Source: a virus. From it: a stretch of DNA of 61,768 bases. Every line of letters starts with the position of its first letter. Position 1 is the stretch's first letter. Location of the stretch: positions 1 to 61,768 of the IMG/VR virus record IMGVR_UViG_3300023179_000112; one strand, written 5' to 3'. The notes beneath the pieces are model-generated. The model was not told where the DNA came from. It saw only the letters and a list, made by a program, of their open reading frames with translations, and did not search any database. Positions 7,222 through 14,902 of the stretch are shown one piece after another. The translations under genes and the position numbers were made by a program.

Positions 7222-7532
7222 GGACACCCACATGGACAGGCGCAAAGCCCCGTGGCACGGGGCAAAAGCGTGTATCTGTCTGTCTGTCTATCTACATATA
7301 CATATATATTATTAGGTAGGCATAAGTAGACACTTCCTCTTCTTCCTCAAATTTTGCCCAAGGTGCGAAGCTCTTGGATTTTGATGGACATCTGGACACT
7401 TTTGCTGCTTTCTCGACAGTACATGGGCGCAGCACTGTCCACTTTCTCCGATTAAGATTCGGCACAAATTGCTTAAAAGTCCCGTAGTTATTGGGTAAAC
7501 TACTGTCCACTTCCAAGTGGACAATGTGGACA
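7222..7532 (+). promoter_or_regulatory. noncoding region with repeated GGACA / TGTCC sites
   Basis: GGACA occurs at 7222, 7234, 7386, 7394, 7519 and 7528, and its complement TGTCC at 7436 and 7504. Two sites share TGGACACTTTTG (7393 and 7527) and two share ACTGTCCACTT (7434 and 7502). The pair at 7504-7523 forms a perfect palindrome, TGTCCACTTCCAAGTGGACA. A short TCTG run is at about 7275-7289. The cluster sits directly upstream of a zinc-ribbon/AT-hook gene. It may be an operator array or a replication origin with iterons. Confidence 0.55.
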
Positions 7533-7571
7533 CTTTTGGTATTTAATAGCCCTTTTTGTCAAGGAGTAGAC

Positions 7572-8075
7572 ATGTCAGACCCCAAAACAACCCACTCACG
7601 CACCTGCATCAAGTGCGATCTCACGTTTCCAACCTCCCATTTCCGCTATCGCGGAACACGTGCCCAAGCCATTGCAAAAGGACTCTTAGGCAACCGTCTG
7701 CCGTGGCTTGACTCCAAGCTCTGCCGCCAATGCAGACCCCCACGCACCCCACTGCGTAAGATCACACGCAACGAGCTAGCCAACCGACTCGCGGCAGGTG
7801 ACATCTCTCAGATCACGTACGACAACGAGATCAAACGACGCATGCAGGAGGAGAGCAGGCGTAAGAGTGAGTACATGACCATGCACCACGCCATGCGCAA
7901 GTACCTCTCACTTAAACCTGCCGACATCAAACTATTCCTGCTTGAGAAAACCATACGCGAACAACAAGCCAAAGAATTCAAACAAGAAAGCGCTCAAGCC
8001 AAACAGAGCGAAGCCCTATCAACCCCCAAACGAAAGCGAGGTAGACCACCCAAGAAACTAATCCCAACGATCTAA
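7572..8075 (+). CDS. putative DNA-binding protein, zinc ribbon plus AT-hook
   Basis: A 167-residue basic protein. Near the N-terminus CIKC and, about 35 residues later, CRQC form a likely zinc ribbon of the type seen beside phage HNH nucleases, but no HNH motif follows. The C-terminus has KRKRGRPPKK, an AT-hook that grips AT-rich minor groove. The start is set by CAAGGAGTAGAC before ATG; an earlier in-frame start lacks an SD and would add 27 untypical residues. The GGACA-site cluster immediately upstream suggests it may bind there, either as autoregulator or origin binder. That link is inference. Confidence 0.65.
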   Translation: MSDPKTTHSRTCIKCDLTFPTSHFRYRGTRAQAIAKGLLGNRLPWLDSKLCRQCRPPRTPLRKITRNELANRLAAGDISQITYDNEIKRRMQEESRRKSEYMTMHHAMRKYLSLKPADIKLFLLEKTIREQQAKEFKQESAQAKQSEALSTPKRKRGRPPKKLIPTI

Positions 8076-8082
8076 CGCAACT

Positions 8083-8100
8083 GGGACGGAATTCCGTCCC
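8083..8100. repeat. GGGACGGAATTCCGTCCC palindrome, copy 4
   Basis: Perfect 18-bp palindrome starting eight bases after the stop at 8075 and 34 bases before the next start. No T run. Confidence 0.9.
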
Positions 8101-8134
8101 ACATCTTTATGTCCTCATATTTTAAGGAAAAACT

Positions 8135-8683
8135 ATGAACACATTTCATATTCAGCCTTCGTCGGAGCTTGCAAAGCAAGCAGTAACAGAAGTTCGGGAG
8201 TTTCCTCCCGACACCCTCATCGCCGTACGCGGCGAATATTTTGACGGCAGAGAGGAAGTTTACACGGTCAGTGCATGCCCTGACCAACAAGATCCGAGCA
8301 GGTATATGTGGAAATATGTGCTAGCCAGAGATTGGCTAGCCGATTACGAGGAGCGTGAGCACGTTGACAAGCGCTATGCCAGTCACGCCGAAGGGTTCCG
8401 TAATTCTAAGATTGGAGAAATACAGGACAAGCTGAATACGCTGTTCAAAAAGAAAATATGGGCAGTGCAGTTACAAGAGTTCCCCACGAGCGAGCGCATG
8501 TCAGTGGAGGACGTGTACAAGTGGTGTGATGAGCCTCACGACAAGGCTCTGTGCAGGTGGAGACAGATAGCCCTCGCCCTACAATGGCCCCACGCAGTCT
8601 TTTACCGCATACCCAACACGAAGTATATGGGGTTTAGGTTTGGACTGAAGGGGCACCAGTACATGAGTTTGTATAGCAGCTAA
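8135..8683 (+). CDS. unknown early protein
   Basis: A 182-residue protein starting MNTFHIQPSSELAKQ, with an SD TTTTAAGGAAAAACT. The sequence mixes charged and aromatic residues, with several Trp (MWKYVLARDWLADYEE, ALCRWRQIALALQW). No transmembrane segment, signal peptide or known motif is evident. It lies between two palindromes in the early block. Confidence 0.72.
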   Translation: MNTFHIQPSSELAKQAVTEVREFPPDTLIAVRGEYFDGREEVYTVSACPDQQDPSRYMWKYVLARDWLADYEEREHVDKRYASHAEGFRNSKIGEIQDKLNTLFKKKIWAVQLQEFPTSERMSVEDVYKWCDEPHDKALCRWRQIALALQWPHAVFYRIPNTKYMGFRFGLKGHQYMSLYSS

Positions 8684-8686
8684 CTC

Positions 8687-8702
8687 GGACGGAATTCCGT
8701 CC
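8687..8702. repeat. GGACGGAATTCCGTCC palindrome, copy 5
   Basis: A 16-bp perfect palindrome starting four bases after the stop at 8683; the outermost G-C pair of the other copies is lost. Confidence 0.88.
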
Positions 8703-8733
8703 CACTCCCACAAACATCTTAAGGAGAACTGCA

Positions 8734-8745
8734 ATGCATAAATAA
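8734..8745 (+). other. three-codon minicistron with good SD
   Basis: AAGGAGAACTGCA precedes ATG CAT AAA TAA (Met-His-Lys). Either it is a remnant of a gene lost from this spot, or a leader minicistron. It lies between palindrome copy 5 and the promoter of the AAA+ gene. Confidence 0.35.
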
Positions 8746-8761
8746 TGTCTAATACTTGACA
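8741..8761 (+). promoter_or_regulatory. 21-bp element shared with 6064-6084
   Basis: AATAATGTCTAAT, AC, TTGACA. It matches the minus-strand element in the divergent control region at 19 of 21 bases. Its TTGACA doubles as the -35 box of the promoter at 8756-8784. Confidence 0.5.
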
Positions 8762-8784
8762 ATTAACCCGTTTTATGGTCTAAT
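8756..8784 (+). promoter_or_regulatory. sigma70-like promoter for the MoxR operon
   Basis: Perfect TTGACA, 17-base spacer, TCTAAT. The expected start near 8791 gives a short leader with GTTAAGGAGTTTCAC before the ATG at 8816. It suggests the AAA+/VWA gene set can be transcribed separately from the genes upstream. Confidence 0.65.
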
Positions 8785-8815
8785 CATATTTTACAAATAC
8801 GTTAAGGAGTTTCAC

Positions 8816-9949
8816 ATGGATATGCAAAACATGCTCTCACACGCCCAAGTCACGTCTGCGATCAAAGCGTTCCACGCTAGCGGTGTGCGGCGTACCATCT
8901 ACGTGCAGGGTGAGAACGGCATAGGCAAGACTGCCTGTGTCATGGCGCTGCGCAACGACCCACAGTTCGCTAACCACATCTTCGTCGATCCCATCGACGC
9001 AACGCAGATGTCTGACGGGTCAGTGTGGATGCCTGACATTGACCGCGAGGCAGGTGTGTCACGCGAGCTACCCAACGAGCGCTTTGGTCTGAGCAAGACT
9101 AACCGACTCGGCGTCAACGGCTCACGCCCTGTCGTGGTGTTCCTCGATGAGGTGGACAAAGCACCGCAGTACATACAGAACGTACTTGCGCCCATCATGT
9201 ATGACTACCGTGTCGGTGACTATCACTTCCCCGAAGGGTCGCTCGTCATTGCTGCGTCTAACCTTGGCGCTGAGGGTCTCGGTGATAGCACACGTGCACA
9301 CATCCGCAGCAGACGCATAACAGTGCAGATGCGCAAGCCCACGCAGCCTGAGTGGAAAGAGTATGCGATCAACAAGGGACTCGACTATCGAGTGATCGCT
9401 GCAACAAGTCAGTATCCCTCGCTGTTTGACTCATTCCTCGACTATGAGGAGGGGGGCAAGCATCACGGCAAGACGCTCAAGCTCGACAACCCTGACATCT
9501 ACAACCCACGCGAGACACAAGACAGCTACGCGTCGCCTCGCACATTCGAGGCATCGTCAGACATCGTGCGCTGTATTGACATGCTGGATGCGCAGACGCT
9601 ACGTGCGCTGCTGTGGGGTGCGGTGGGTGTGGCTGCTGAAAAGATCCTGACTGTCATACGCCTCGGTAACACGCTGCCCGACTATGCGCTGGTGTGTAAC
9701 GACCCCACGGGTGCGCCGTTGGTCAGCGACCCCATAGCACAGGTCGTGCAGGTGCAGCAGTTTGTATCACGTGCCAAGAGTAGGGACGAGGCAGCAGCGC
9801 TGACCACATACGTGATGCGCATGCCGCGTGAGGAGCACAAGCAGTTGTTCATCAACCAGATCGCTAACTCATCAAAGGTGACGTTCTTCTACACCGTTGA
9901 GCCGTTCCAGTTGATGCTGAAGGAATACAACAAGTTTGTGAATGTTTGA
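8816..9949 (+). CDS. MoxR/CobS-like AAA+ ATPase
   Basis: A 377-residue AAA+ ATPase. Walker A is GENGIGKT (residues 32-39) and Walker B is VVVFLDEVDKA (Asp111-Glu112). The Asn of IAASNLG is a sensor 1 candidate, and a likely arginine-finger region follows in STRAHIRSRR. MoxR-family ATPases act with VWA-domain partners as chaperones that load or remodel other proteins; CobS-like members work with CobT. The VWA partner follows two genes later. The start at 8816 has an AAGGAG seven bases upstream; an upstream in-frame start would lie inside the promoter. G+C is visibly higher here than in neighbouring blocks. Confidence 0.85.
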   Translation: MDMQNMLSHAQVTSAIKAFHASGVRRTIYVQGENGIGKTACVMALRNDPQFANHIFVDPIDATQMSDGSVWMPDIDREAGVSRELPNERFGLSKTNRLGVNGSRPVVVFLDEVDKAPQYIQNVLAPIMYDYRVGDYHFPEGSLVIAASNLGAEGLGDSTRAHIRSRRITVQMRKPTQPEWKEYAINKGLDYRVIAATSQYPSLFDSFLDYEEGGKHHGKTLKLDNPDIYNPRETQDSYASPRTFEASSDIVRCIDMLDAQTLRALLWGAVGVAAEKILTVIRLGNTLPDYALVCNDPTGAPLVSDPIAQVVQVQQFVSRAKSRDEAAALTTYVMRMPREEHKQLFINQIANSSKVTFFYTVEPFQLMLKEYNKFVNV

Positions 9950-9973
9950 TCAGTAGTTCGTTGCTGTAACCAC

Positions 9974-9991
9974 GGGACGGAATTCCGTCCC
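9974..9991. repeat. GGGACGGAATTCCGTCCC palindrome, copy 6
   Basis: Perfect 18-bp palindrome between the AAA+ gene and the next gene, 24 bases after the stop. No T run. Confidence 0.9.
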
Positions 9992-10032
9992 ACAAGGAAC
10001 CCAAACAAACCCCAACCACAAGGAGAGTTACC

Positions 10033-10905
10033 ATGACACGTTTCAACATAGATACCTGCTCACTACTCGTTGAGTTCAACGCGTCCGTGTGGACGGCGCG
10101 TAAGCTCGACAAGAAAACAACCGACGAGGTTGTGTTCAGCAAGAACGCTGCCGCTAAAGATGCAGCACGGGTCAACAAGCACCTGCTCGCAGGTCGCAAC
10201 GAGCTGGACGTGATCCAGACTTACATTGGCAGTGTGCGTACGTTTGTGTACGAGAACACCATGCCGTGGTCTGACAATGGCTTGCGCCTGCTGCCGACGA
10301 CGTTCTTCATGGAGTTCAGCAAGCGTATGCACAACAGCGAGGACACGTTCTTCTCGTACGTTGAGGACTTCATCAGGGTCTACCCGTCACTCATCACAGC
10401 ACAAGCGATGGCGCTCGGTGACATGTTCAGGCGCGACGACTACCCCACACCTGACGAGTTACAGAATAAGTTTGCGTTCAAGGTCAACTACATGCCTGTC
10501 CCCACAGCGGGTGACTTCCGTGTGGACGTGGGCAACGACGCACAGAAAGAACTTCAGGACAAGCTCAACAAGCTCGCAGATGATCGTGTCGAGGCAGCGA
10601 TGCAAGACATACGTCAGCGACTCAAGACGCACCTCACGCGCATGCAGGACAGACTAGGTTTTGATGAGGTGGACGGCGAGAGTAAGACGCGCAAGTTTCA
10701 CGACTCGCTCGTCACGGGTGCGCTTGAGTTATGCGACATGGTCAAGCACCTCAACATCGTGGGGGACGTTGAGCTTGAGCAGGCGCGAGTAGGTCTGGCA
10801 CAAACACTTAGCGGTGTGGATGCTAAAGAATTGCGTACGAACCTCGCAGTACGTGAGGACGTGCGCAAGAACGTCGATGCACTCATCGACAAGTTGTCGT
10901 TTTAA
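10033..10905 (+). CDS. DUF3150-like partner protein in the MoxR-VWA set
   Basis: A 290-residue, mainly helical protein starting MTRFNIDTCSLLVEF, with long charged helices in the second half (KELQDKLNKLADDRVEAAM). It sits between a MoxR/CobS-type ATPase and a VWA protein. The same trio with a DUF3150 protein in the middle occurs, annotated as CobS/CobT-like, in some conjugative elements and plasmids. The DUF3150 label rests on context, length and general look, not on a search. The start has CACAAGGAGAGTTACC in front. Biochemical function is unknown. Confidence 0.6.
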   Translation: MTRFNIDTCSLLVEFNASVWTARKLDKKTTDEVVFSKNAAAKDAARVNKHLLAGRNELDVIQTYIGSVRTFVYENTMPWSDNGLRLLPTTFFMEFSKRMHNSEDTFFSYVEDFIRVYPSLITAQAMALGDMFRRDDYPTPDELQNKFAFKVNYMPVPTAGDFRVDVGNDAQKELQDKLNKLADDRVEAAMQDIRQRLKTHLTRMQDRLGFDEVDGESKTRKFHDSLVTGALELCDMVKHLNIVGDVELEQARVGLAQTLSGVDAKELRTNLAVREDVRKNVDALIDKLSF

Positions 10906-10928
10906 TTTTAACCACAAGGAGAGTAGCT

Positions 10929-12113
10929 ATGTCATACACTACACTTAACCCACGTGAGCGTGTCGTTGCAGTAGGCATCGACTTCACAAAAGATATACGG
11001 TTCGCACAACTCAGTTGTGTCGCTGTGGTTGGCGACATCGAGATTTCTGACCGCATACAGTACGCTGCGACTAACGGTCGTGACGAGGTCTATAACCCTG
11101 ACTTCGTGATGGCACAGAATCGCAAGCAGATGCGATACGTCCGTGCACATGAGTTGTTACATAAACAACTCAAGCATTGTCACGCATACCGTGATGTGTG
11201 TAATAAGTATCCATACGAGACTAACGTAGCGATGGATATTGTAATTAACCTGATGATTGAGGAGATCGACCCACACTTCACGTTCGTCGAGCGTCCAACA
11301 GTTGACTTCCACATCGACCCTCACTATGCCAACTGGGGCTTCCTGCGTATTCTGCAAGATCTTATCAAGAAGGGTAATGGGGGTAATGGTAAAGGTGTAG
11401 GAGATCAACGTGGCTTCGATACGCACGAGTTCAATGAGCTTAGTGACGAAGAGCTTGACGAGCTTAAGCCCATCATCGAGGAGGCAGCACGTCAGGGTCA
11501 GTTACTTGCTGAGAAGTTAACAGCGGGTAACAAGGGTAGGGGCAAGCGTCTCAACATTCAGGCAACGCAGTCACGCACCGACTGGCGGCAGCACATGCGC
11601 GAGTTCTTCACAACGATTTGTGCAGGCGATGAACACTCACGGTTTGCACCGCCCAACAAACGCCTCGCACCACAGGGGTATTTGTTGCCATCACACTTTT
11701 CATACAACAAGGGGGACATCATCATTGCCTGTGACACATCAGTCTCTATGGCAAGACATTACGGTATGTTGTTCGGTGAGATTGCACGTATCGCTGAGGA
11801 CGTTAAGCCCGACAGCATTCGCATCTTGTGGTGGGACACATCCGTGTGTGGAGATCAGAAGTTTGAGCCACATCAGTACGCAAACATTGCAGCACTTATG
11901 AAACCTGCGGGGGGCGGCGGTACAACCCCTGACTGTGTTGTGCGGCACATCGTTGATAAGCAGTACAAACCACGTGCAGTCATCTGGCTAACCGACGGCT
12001 ATCTGTACGGCCCTGCGCCGGTGGTCAACGTGCCTGTGCTGTGGGGTGTCGTCAACAACGAGCACTTCGTTGCACCCGAAGGTAAAACCATTCACATCTA
12101 CGGGCAACTGTAA
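10929..12113 (+). CDS. metallopeptidase-like plus VWA domain protein (DUF2201 type)
   Basis: A 394-residue two-part protein. The N-terminal half contains RAHELLHKQLKH, an HExxH motif at residues 74-78, typical of the peptidase-like half of DUF2201 proteins. An acidic, Gly-rich linker follows (about 150-205). The C-terminal half is a VWA domain with MIDAS DTSVS (269-273), a later GGGGTTPD Thr and WLTDGY Asp. VWA proteins bind partners through the metal site and work with MoxR ATPases; that ATPase is two genes upstream. Its ribosome site CAAGGAGAGTAGC is exactly complementary to bases 5998-6010 of the candidate small RNA. Confidence 0.82.
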   Translation: MSYTTLNPRERVVAVGIDFTKDIRFAQLSCVAVVGDIEISDRIQYAATNGRDEVYNPDFVMAQNRKQMRYVRAHELLHKQLKHCHAYRDVCNKYPYETNVAMDIVINLMIEEIDPHFTFVERPTVDFHIDPHYANWGFLRILQDLIKKGNGGNGKGVGDQRGFDTHEFNELSDEELDELKPIIEEAARQGQLLAEKLTAGNKGRGKRLNIQATQSRTDWRQHMREFFTTICAGDEHSRFAPPNKRLAPQGYLLPSHFSYNKGDIIIACDTSVSMARHYGMLFGEIARIAEDVKPDSIRILWWDTSVCGDQKFEPHQYANIAALMKPAGGGGTTPDCVVRHIVDKQYKPRAVIWLTDGYLYGPAPVVNVPVLWGVVNNEHFVAPEGKTIHIYGQL

Positions 12114-12139
12114 ACAACCAGTGTCACTTCTTTCTTTAC

Positions 12140-12155
12140 GGGGACATATGTCCCC
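12140..12155. repeat. GGGGACATATGTCCCC palindrome
   Basis: A 16-bp perfect palindrome, 26 bases after the stop of the VWA gene, in the same intergenic position as the GGGACGGA copies but with a different core. It keeps the G-rich/C-rich arms, which points to selection for a hairpin or dyad rather than one fixed sequence. Confidence 0.85.
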
Positions 12156-12176
12156 ATTTACTTCAGGAGAGTAATC

Positions 12177-12701
12177 ATGGAAGCAAATCAAACCTTCATC
12201 AACGCCATCATCAATTCAGTAGTCAACCTCGTCATCACACGTATCGGTGAGCTTGGTCTCGTTTCAGACATACACAAACGTCTTGATGACATCGAGAAAA
12301 AAGTCGATGAGCGCAAGCCTGAGCTTGAACAATCCCTTGAGATGCTGCTGCAACAAAGCACGTGGTTCGGTGATCTCATTGCTAAACAAGTTGACATGCG
12401 TATTGAGGAGCAAGATATTGATTCAAACATGCGCAACATTGCTGAAGAAGTTATTGACGCCTGTGTCAATGATGTCGTGACACAGAAGATCGACAACTAT
12501 GACTTCTCAAGCGCTGTACACGATGCAGTCAACGACATCATTGGCGACTATGACTTCAGTGATGAGGTTTCTTCGTGCGCTAGTGACTTGGACTTGGTGT
12601 CCGACGACGGATGCCGCGAGATCTTTGAGGAGATGTTTGACGAGCGCTTCAACGACAAGCTCAAGGGTTTAACTGTTAGCGTACAACTACAAGGAGAGTA
12701 A
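12177..12701 (+). CDS. unknown acidic helical protein
   Basis: A 174-residue acidic protein. The N-terminus is hydrophobic and helical (INAIINSVVNLVITRIGEL), followed by a coiled-coil-like stretch (KRLDDIEKKVDERKPELEQS), then a strongly acidic tail with repeated YDFS (NYDFSSAVHD, DYDFSDEVSS). The SD is TTCAGGAGAGTAATC. No family recognised. It might be a DNA mimic or a structural helper, both speculation. Confidence 0.7.
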   Translation: MEANQTFINAIINSVVNLVITRIGELGLVSDIHKRLDDIEKKVDERKPELEQSLEMLLQQSTWFGDLIAKQVDMRIEEQDIDSNMRNIAEEVIDACVNDVVTQKIDNYDFSSAVHDAVNDIIGDYDFSDEVSSCASDLDLVSDDGCREIFEEMFDERFNDKLKGLTVSVQLQGE

Positions 12702-12703
12702 TC

Positions 12704-13075
12704 ATGGGATATAGATCAGACGTAGCGTATGTCATCAAGTTCAAAACAATCGAAGAGCGCGACGCGTACGTGACGTACATGTCAGCAAAGAATGATGAAC
12801 ACATTAAGCAAGCTTTGACAGAAGTGGACTTCTCTGACAAAGAAGATCCGATCATTACATTTAAAGCAGAAAATGTGAAATGGTACAACGGATATCCTAG
12901 TGTCGAGGCGCACAAGTTTATCTACAGCCACGCGCATGAGCTTGAGGTGGCATCGTTTCGCTTCATAGCAGTGGGTGAAGATGGACAAGAAGAATGCGAA
13001 GAAGAAGTGATAGCGTACATTGATAACCTGCACGAGTACCTTTATGCAGTACACAAAATTGCAACAAACTTTTAA
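12704..13075 (+). CDS. unknown protein, MGYRSDVAYVI type
   Basis: A 123-residue acidic protein. The opening MGYRSDVAYVIKFKT resembles hypothetical proteins found in many unrelated phages, whose role is not known. The leader CTACAAGGAGAGTAATC is nearly identical to those of the two flanking genes and matches the candidate small RNA over 11 bases. Confidence 0.72.
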   Translation: MGYRSDVAYVIKFKTIEERDAYVTYMSAKNDEHIKQALTEVDFSDKEDPIITFKAENVKWYNGYPSVEAHKFIYSHAHELEVASFRFIAVGEDGQEECEEEVIAYIDNLHEYLYAVHKIATNF

Positions 13076-13092
13076 TCACAAGGAGAGTAATC

Positions 13093-14061
13093 ATGGGTTT
13101 CACAGCTAACTTCAATCAAGTATATGCCGTCCACAAGTACGAAGATGCGGATTGGTTTTTCAACAAGATCACACCCGTTAAGTCAGCCAAATGGGGTAAA
13201 GATCAACGTCCGCTTGGTCGGCGTACTGCGTGGCACTACAGGCTAGAACGTGGGCAAGACGCAGCCCACTATGACGTGTGCCTGTATCACACCAAAATGA
13301 TCCGTTACGTCAAGCCCGATCAGCATGGTTATCGTGAGGTGTACATCCGTGGGCACGACTCAAACACATCACGTTCGTTCCTCGCGCACAACATACACCA
13401 GTGCTACAACGGTCACGGTGCGCGGTTCACTGATACAAAAAACACAGTGCGCTTCGTACCGTTTTCGCCGTATACGCACGGGGCAGATTGGTCAGCACGT
13501 CTGGTCTTTGATCCCAACGGCAGACTTGTTGTGGAGCGCAGTGAGCACCTGCCCATCTATCGCGCTACGGTTACGACTGAACAGCGTGAGAAACGTGCGG
13601 AGTTACGCAAACAACTTAAGGTTATAAACATGCTCGCTGCGCTGCGCATAGACACATACCGAGCCAACGCCGAGTGGGAGGAAATAAGGGCGTATAAAGA
13701 GACGTTGGCAACACGAACTATCAACAACCTCAAACGTGACGTGCAAAGGTGTGGAAAAGACCTAAACGATGCAGACTTTGTAGCGTCTATTCTTGAGGAT
13801 CTTGGGCAGAAAGTCTTTGACAATCTGTACTCACACCACCTCACTAAAAATGACCTGATAGTCGGCAGTCGCCGGTCGATGAGTGGTCAGTATTTACGTG
13901 ACTCAGCGTCTACACTTGCGACTAATATAAAGGTTAAGCAGTTCACTGCTGCGCTTGAACGTGCGGTGATGCAGGTGTTCAGTCTGGACGGTAAAGATGG
14001 ACGTGAAGCCTATCCAGACTTCATGCCAAGCAGTGACGTGCCCAAAACTTATCTTTGGTAA
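13093..14061 (+). CDS. unknown early protein
   Basis: A 322-residue soluble protein starting MGFTANFNQVYAVHKY. The first 150 residues are rich in His, Tyr and Arg (RRTAWHYRLERGQDAAHYDV, about residues 45-65); the second half is helical and basic. No catalytic motif could be assigned. The SD is CACAAGGAGAGTAATC. Confidence 0.75.
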   Translation: MGFTANFNQVYAVHKYEDADWFFNKITPVKSAKWGKDQRPLGRRTAWHYRLERGQDAAHYDVCLYHTKMIRYVKPDQHGYREVYIRGHDSNTSRSFLAHNIHQCYNGHGARFTDTKNTVRFVPFSPYTHGADWSARLVFDPNGRLVVERSEHLPIYRATVTTEQREKRAELRKQLKVINMLAALRIDTYRANAEWEEIRAYKETLATRTINNLKRDVQRCGKDLNDADFVASILEDLGQKVFDNLYSHHLTKNDLIVGSRRSMSGQYLRDSASTLATNIKVKQFTAALERAVMQVFSLDGKDGREAYPDFMPSSDVPKTYLW

Positions 14062-14074
14062 TAGGAGATTAAAC

Positions 14075-14251
14075 ATGCATATCAAGACAACATCAGAGAG
14101 CACCAATGTGCTCGAAACATTCAAGCGGCACTGGAGGTTGCTTAAACAACCATACCCGTGGAGAGATCCCAAAGTTATCAAGGAGCGCAAACGTATTGCT
14201 GCATTAGACAAAGCGCGTATTGAACTCAGACTAGGTGGAGGTGTGGAATGA
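14075..14251 (+). CDS. unknown small basic protein
   Basis: A 58-residue protein, MHIKTTSESTNVLETFKRH, Arg- and Lys-rich. The start has TAATAGGAGATTAAAC upstream; an earlier in-frame start would sit inside the previous gene. Overlaps the next gene by ATGA. Confidence 0.65.
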   Translation: MHIKTTSESTNVLETFKRHWRLLKQPYPWRDPKVIKERKRIAALDKARIELRLGGGVE

Positions 14252-14463
14252 AAGACATCAACAACTTAAACATTGTGGATCAAAGAGTTCTTAAATATAT
14301 AGAACACGAGCTACCCGATTTGCGGGATCAGTTCGCCAAAGCTGCTATCACGGGGATACTTTCCGGCAAGTGGGGACAAATGCCACAGTACAAACCGGAA
14401 GAAGCTTTTGCAGACTTTGCATACAGAGTCGCGGACGAAATGATAAAGCGAAGAGAAAAATGA
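14248..14463 (+). CDS. unknown small protein
   Basis: A 71-residue protein, MKDINNLNIVDQRVLKYIE, helical, starting in an ATGA overlap with the previous gene and with GGAGGTGTGGA upstream. No family recognised. Confidence 0.68.
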   Translation: MKDINNLNIVDQRVLKYIEHELPDLRDQFAKAAITGILSGKWGQMPQYKPEEAFADFAYRVADEMIKRREK

Positions 14464-14696
14464 AATTAATGGATCTTAATGAAAAAGCTGTGAGAGTGAA
14501 GCAACCTGTGTTTTACTTAGGCGGCATTACTTACTTACCTCATTACACACAGAGACATTTGTGGGTCGGCCCCGGCAGTGAAAATAAACGATTGACCTAC
14601 AGCACAGCAGAACTTACCGAAAAAGGTAATCTTGGTGCGATGTTTTTGTGGCACAGATCTTGGACGGAAGACGTGCAAGGTTGGAGGATGCTATGA
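14460..14696 (+). CDS. unknown small protein
   Basis: A 78-residue protein, MKLMDLNEKAVRVKQPVFY, starting in an ATGA overlap. Several aromatic residues and a GGITYLPHY segment suggest a small beta fold. Function unknown. Confidence 0.65.
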   Translation: MKLMDLNEKAVRVKQPVFYLGGITYLPHYTQRHLWVGPGSENKRLTYSTAELTEKGNLGAMFLWHRSWTEDVQGWRML

Positions 14697-14902
14697 CCGA
14701 CACCGTAAATAACCCGAAGCACTACACTTCGCACCCATCCGGTGTAGAGTGTATTGAAATAACTGAGCACATGTCGTTTAACTTAGGCAACGCTGTTAAG
14801 TATGTATGGCGGGCCTCATTAAAGGGCAAAGAAGTCGAGGACTTGCGTAAGGCTCGATGGTATATCGACCGAGAGATTAAACGAATCACAAAGGAAAAAT
14901 AA
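14693..14902 (+). CDS. DUF3310-like protein (T7 gp1.7-like motif)
   Basis: A 69-residue protein with the hallmark NNPKHYTSHPSGVECIEI and LGNAVKYVWRASLKG, then the basic helix DLRKARWYIDREI. This is the compact DUF3310 domain, found alone in many phages and also as part of T7 gp1.7, a nucleotide kinase. The short single-domain forms have no proven activity. ATG at 14693 is preferred because of the TTGGAGGATGCT leader and ATGA overlap. Confidence 0.85.
   Translation: MTDTVNNPKHYTSHPSGVECIEITEHMSFNLGNAVKYVWRASLKGKEVEDLRKARWYIDREIKRITKEK

Noticed and set aside
7270-7290. TCTG simple repeat
   Set aside because: Short and without clear link to a gene; noted within the regulatory region only.
7108-7533. 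Several 65-74 codon ORFs on both strands in the GGACA region
   Set aside because: They overlap one another, lack ribosome sites, and contain the hairpins and repeated sites; translations look random.
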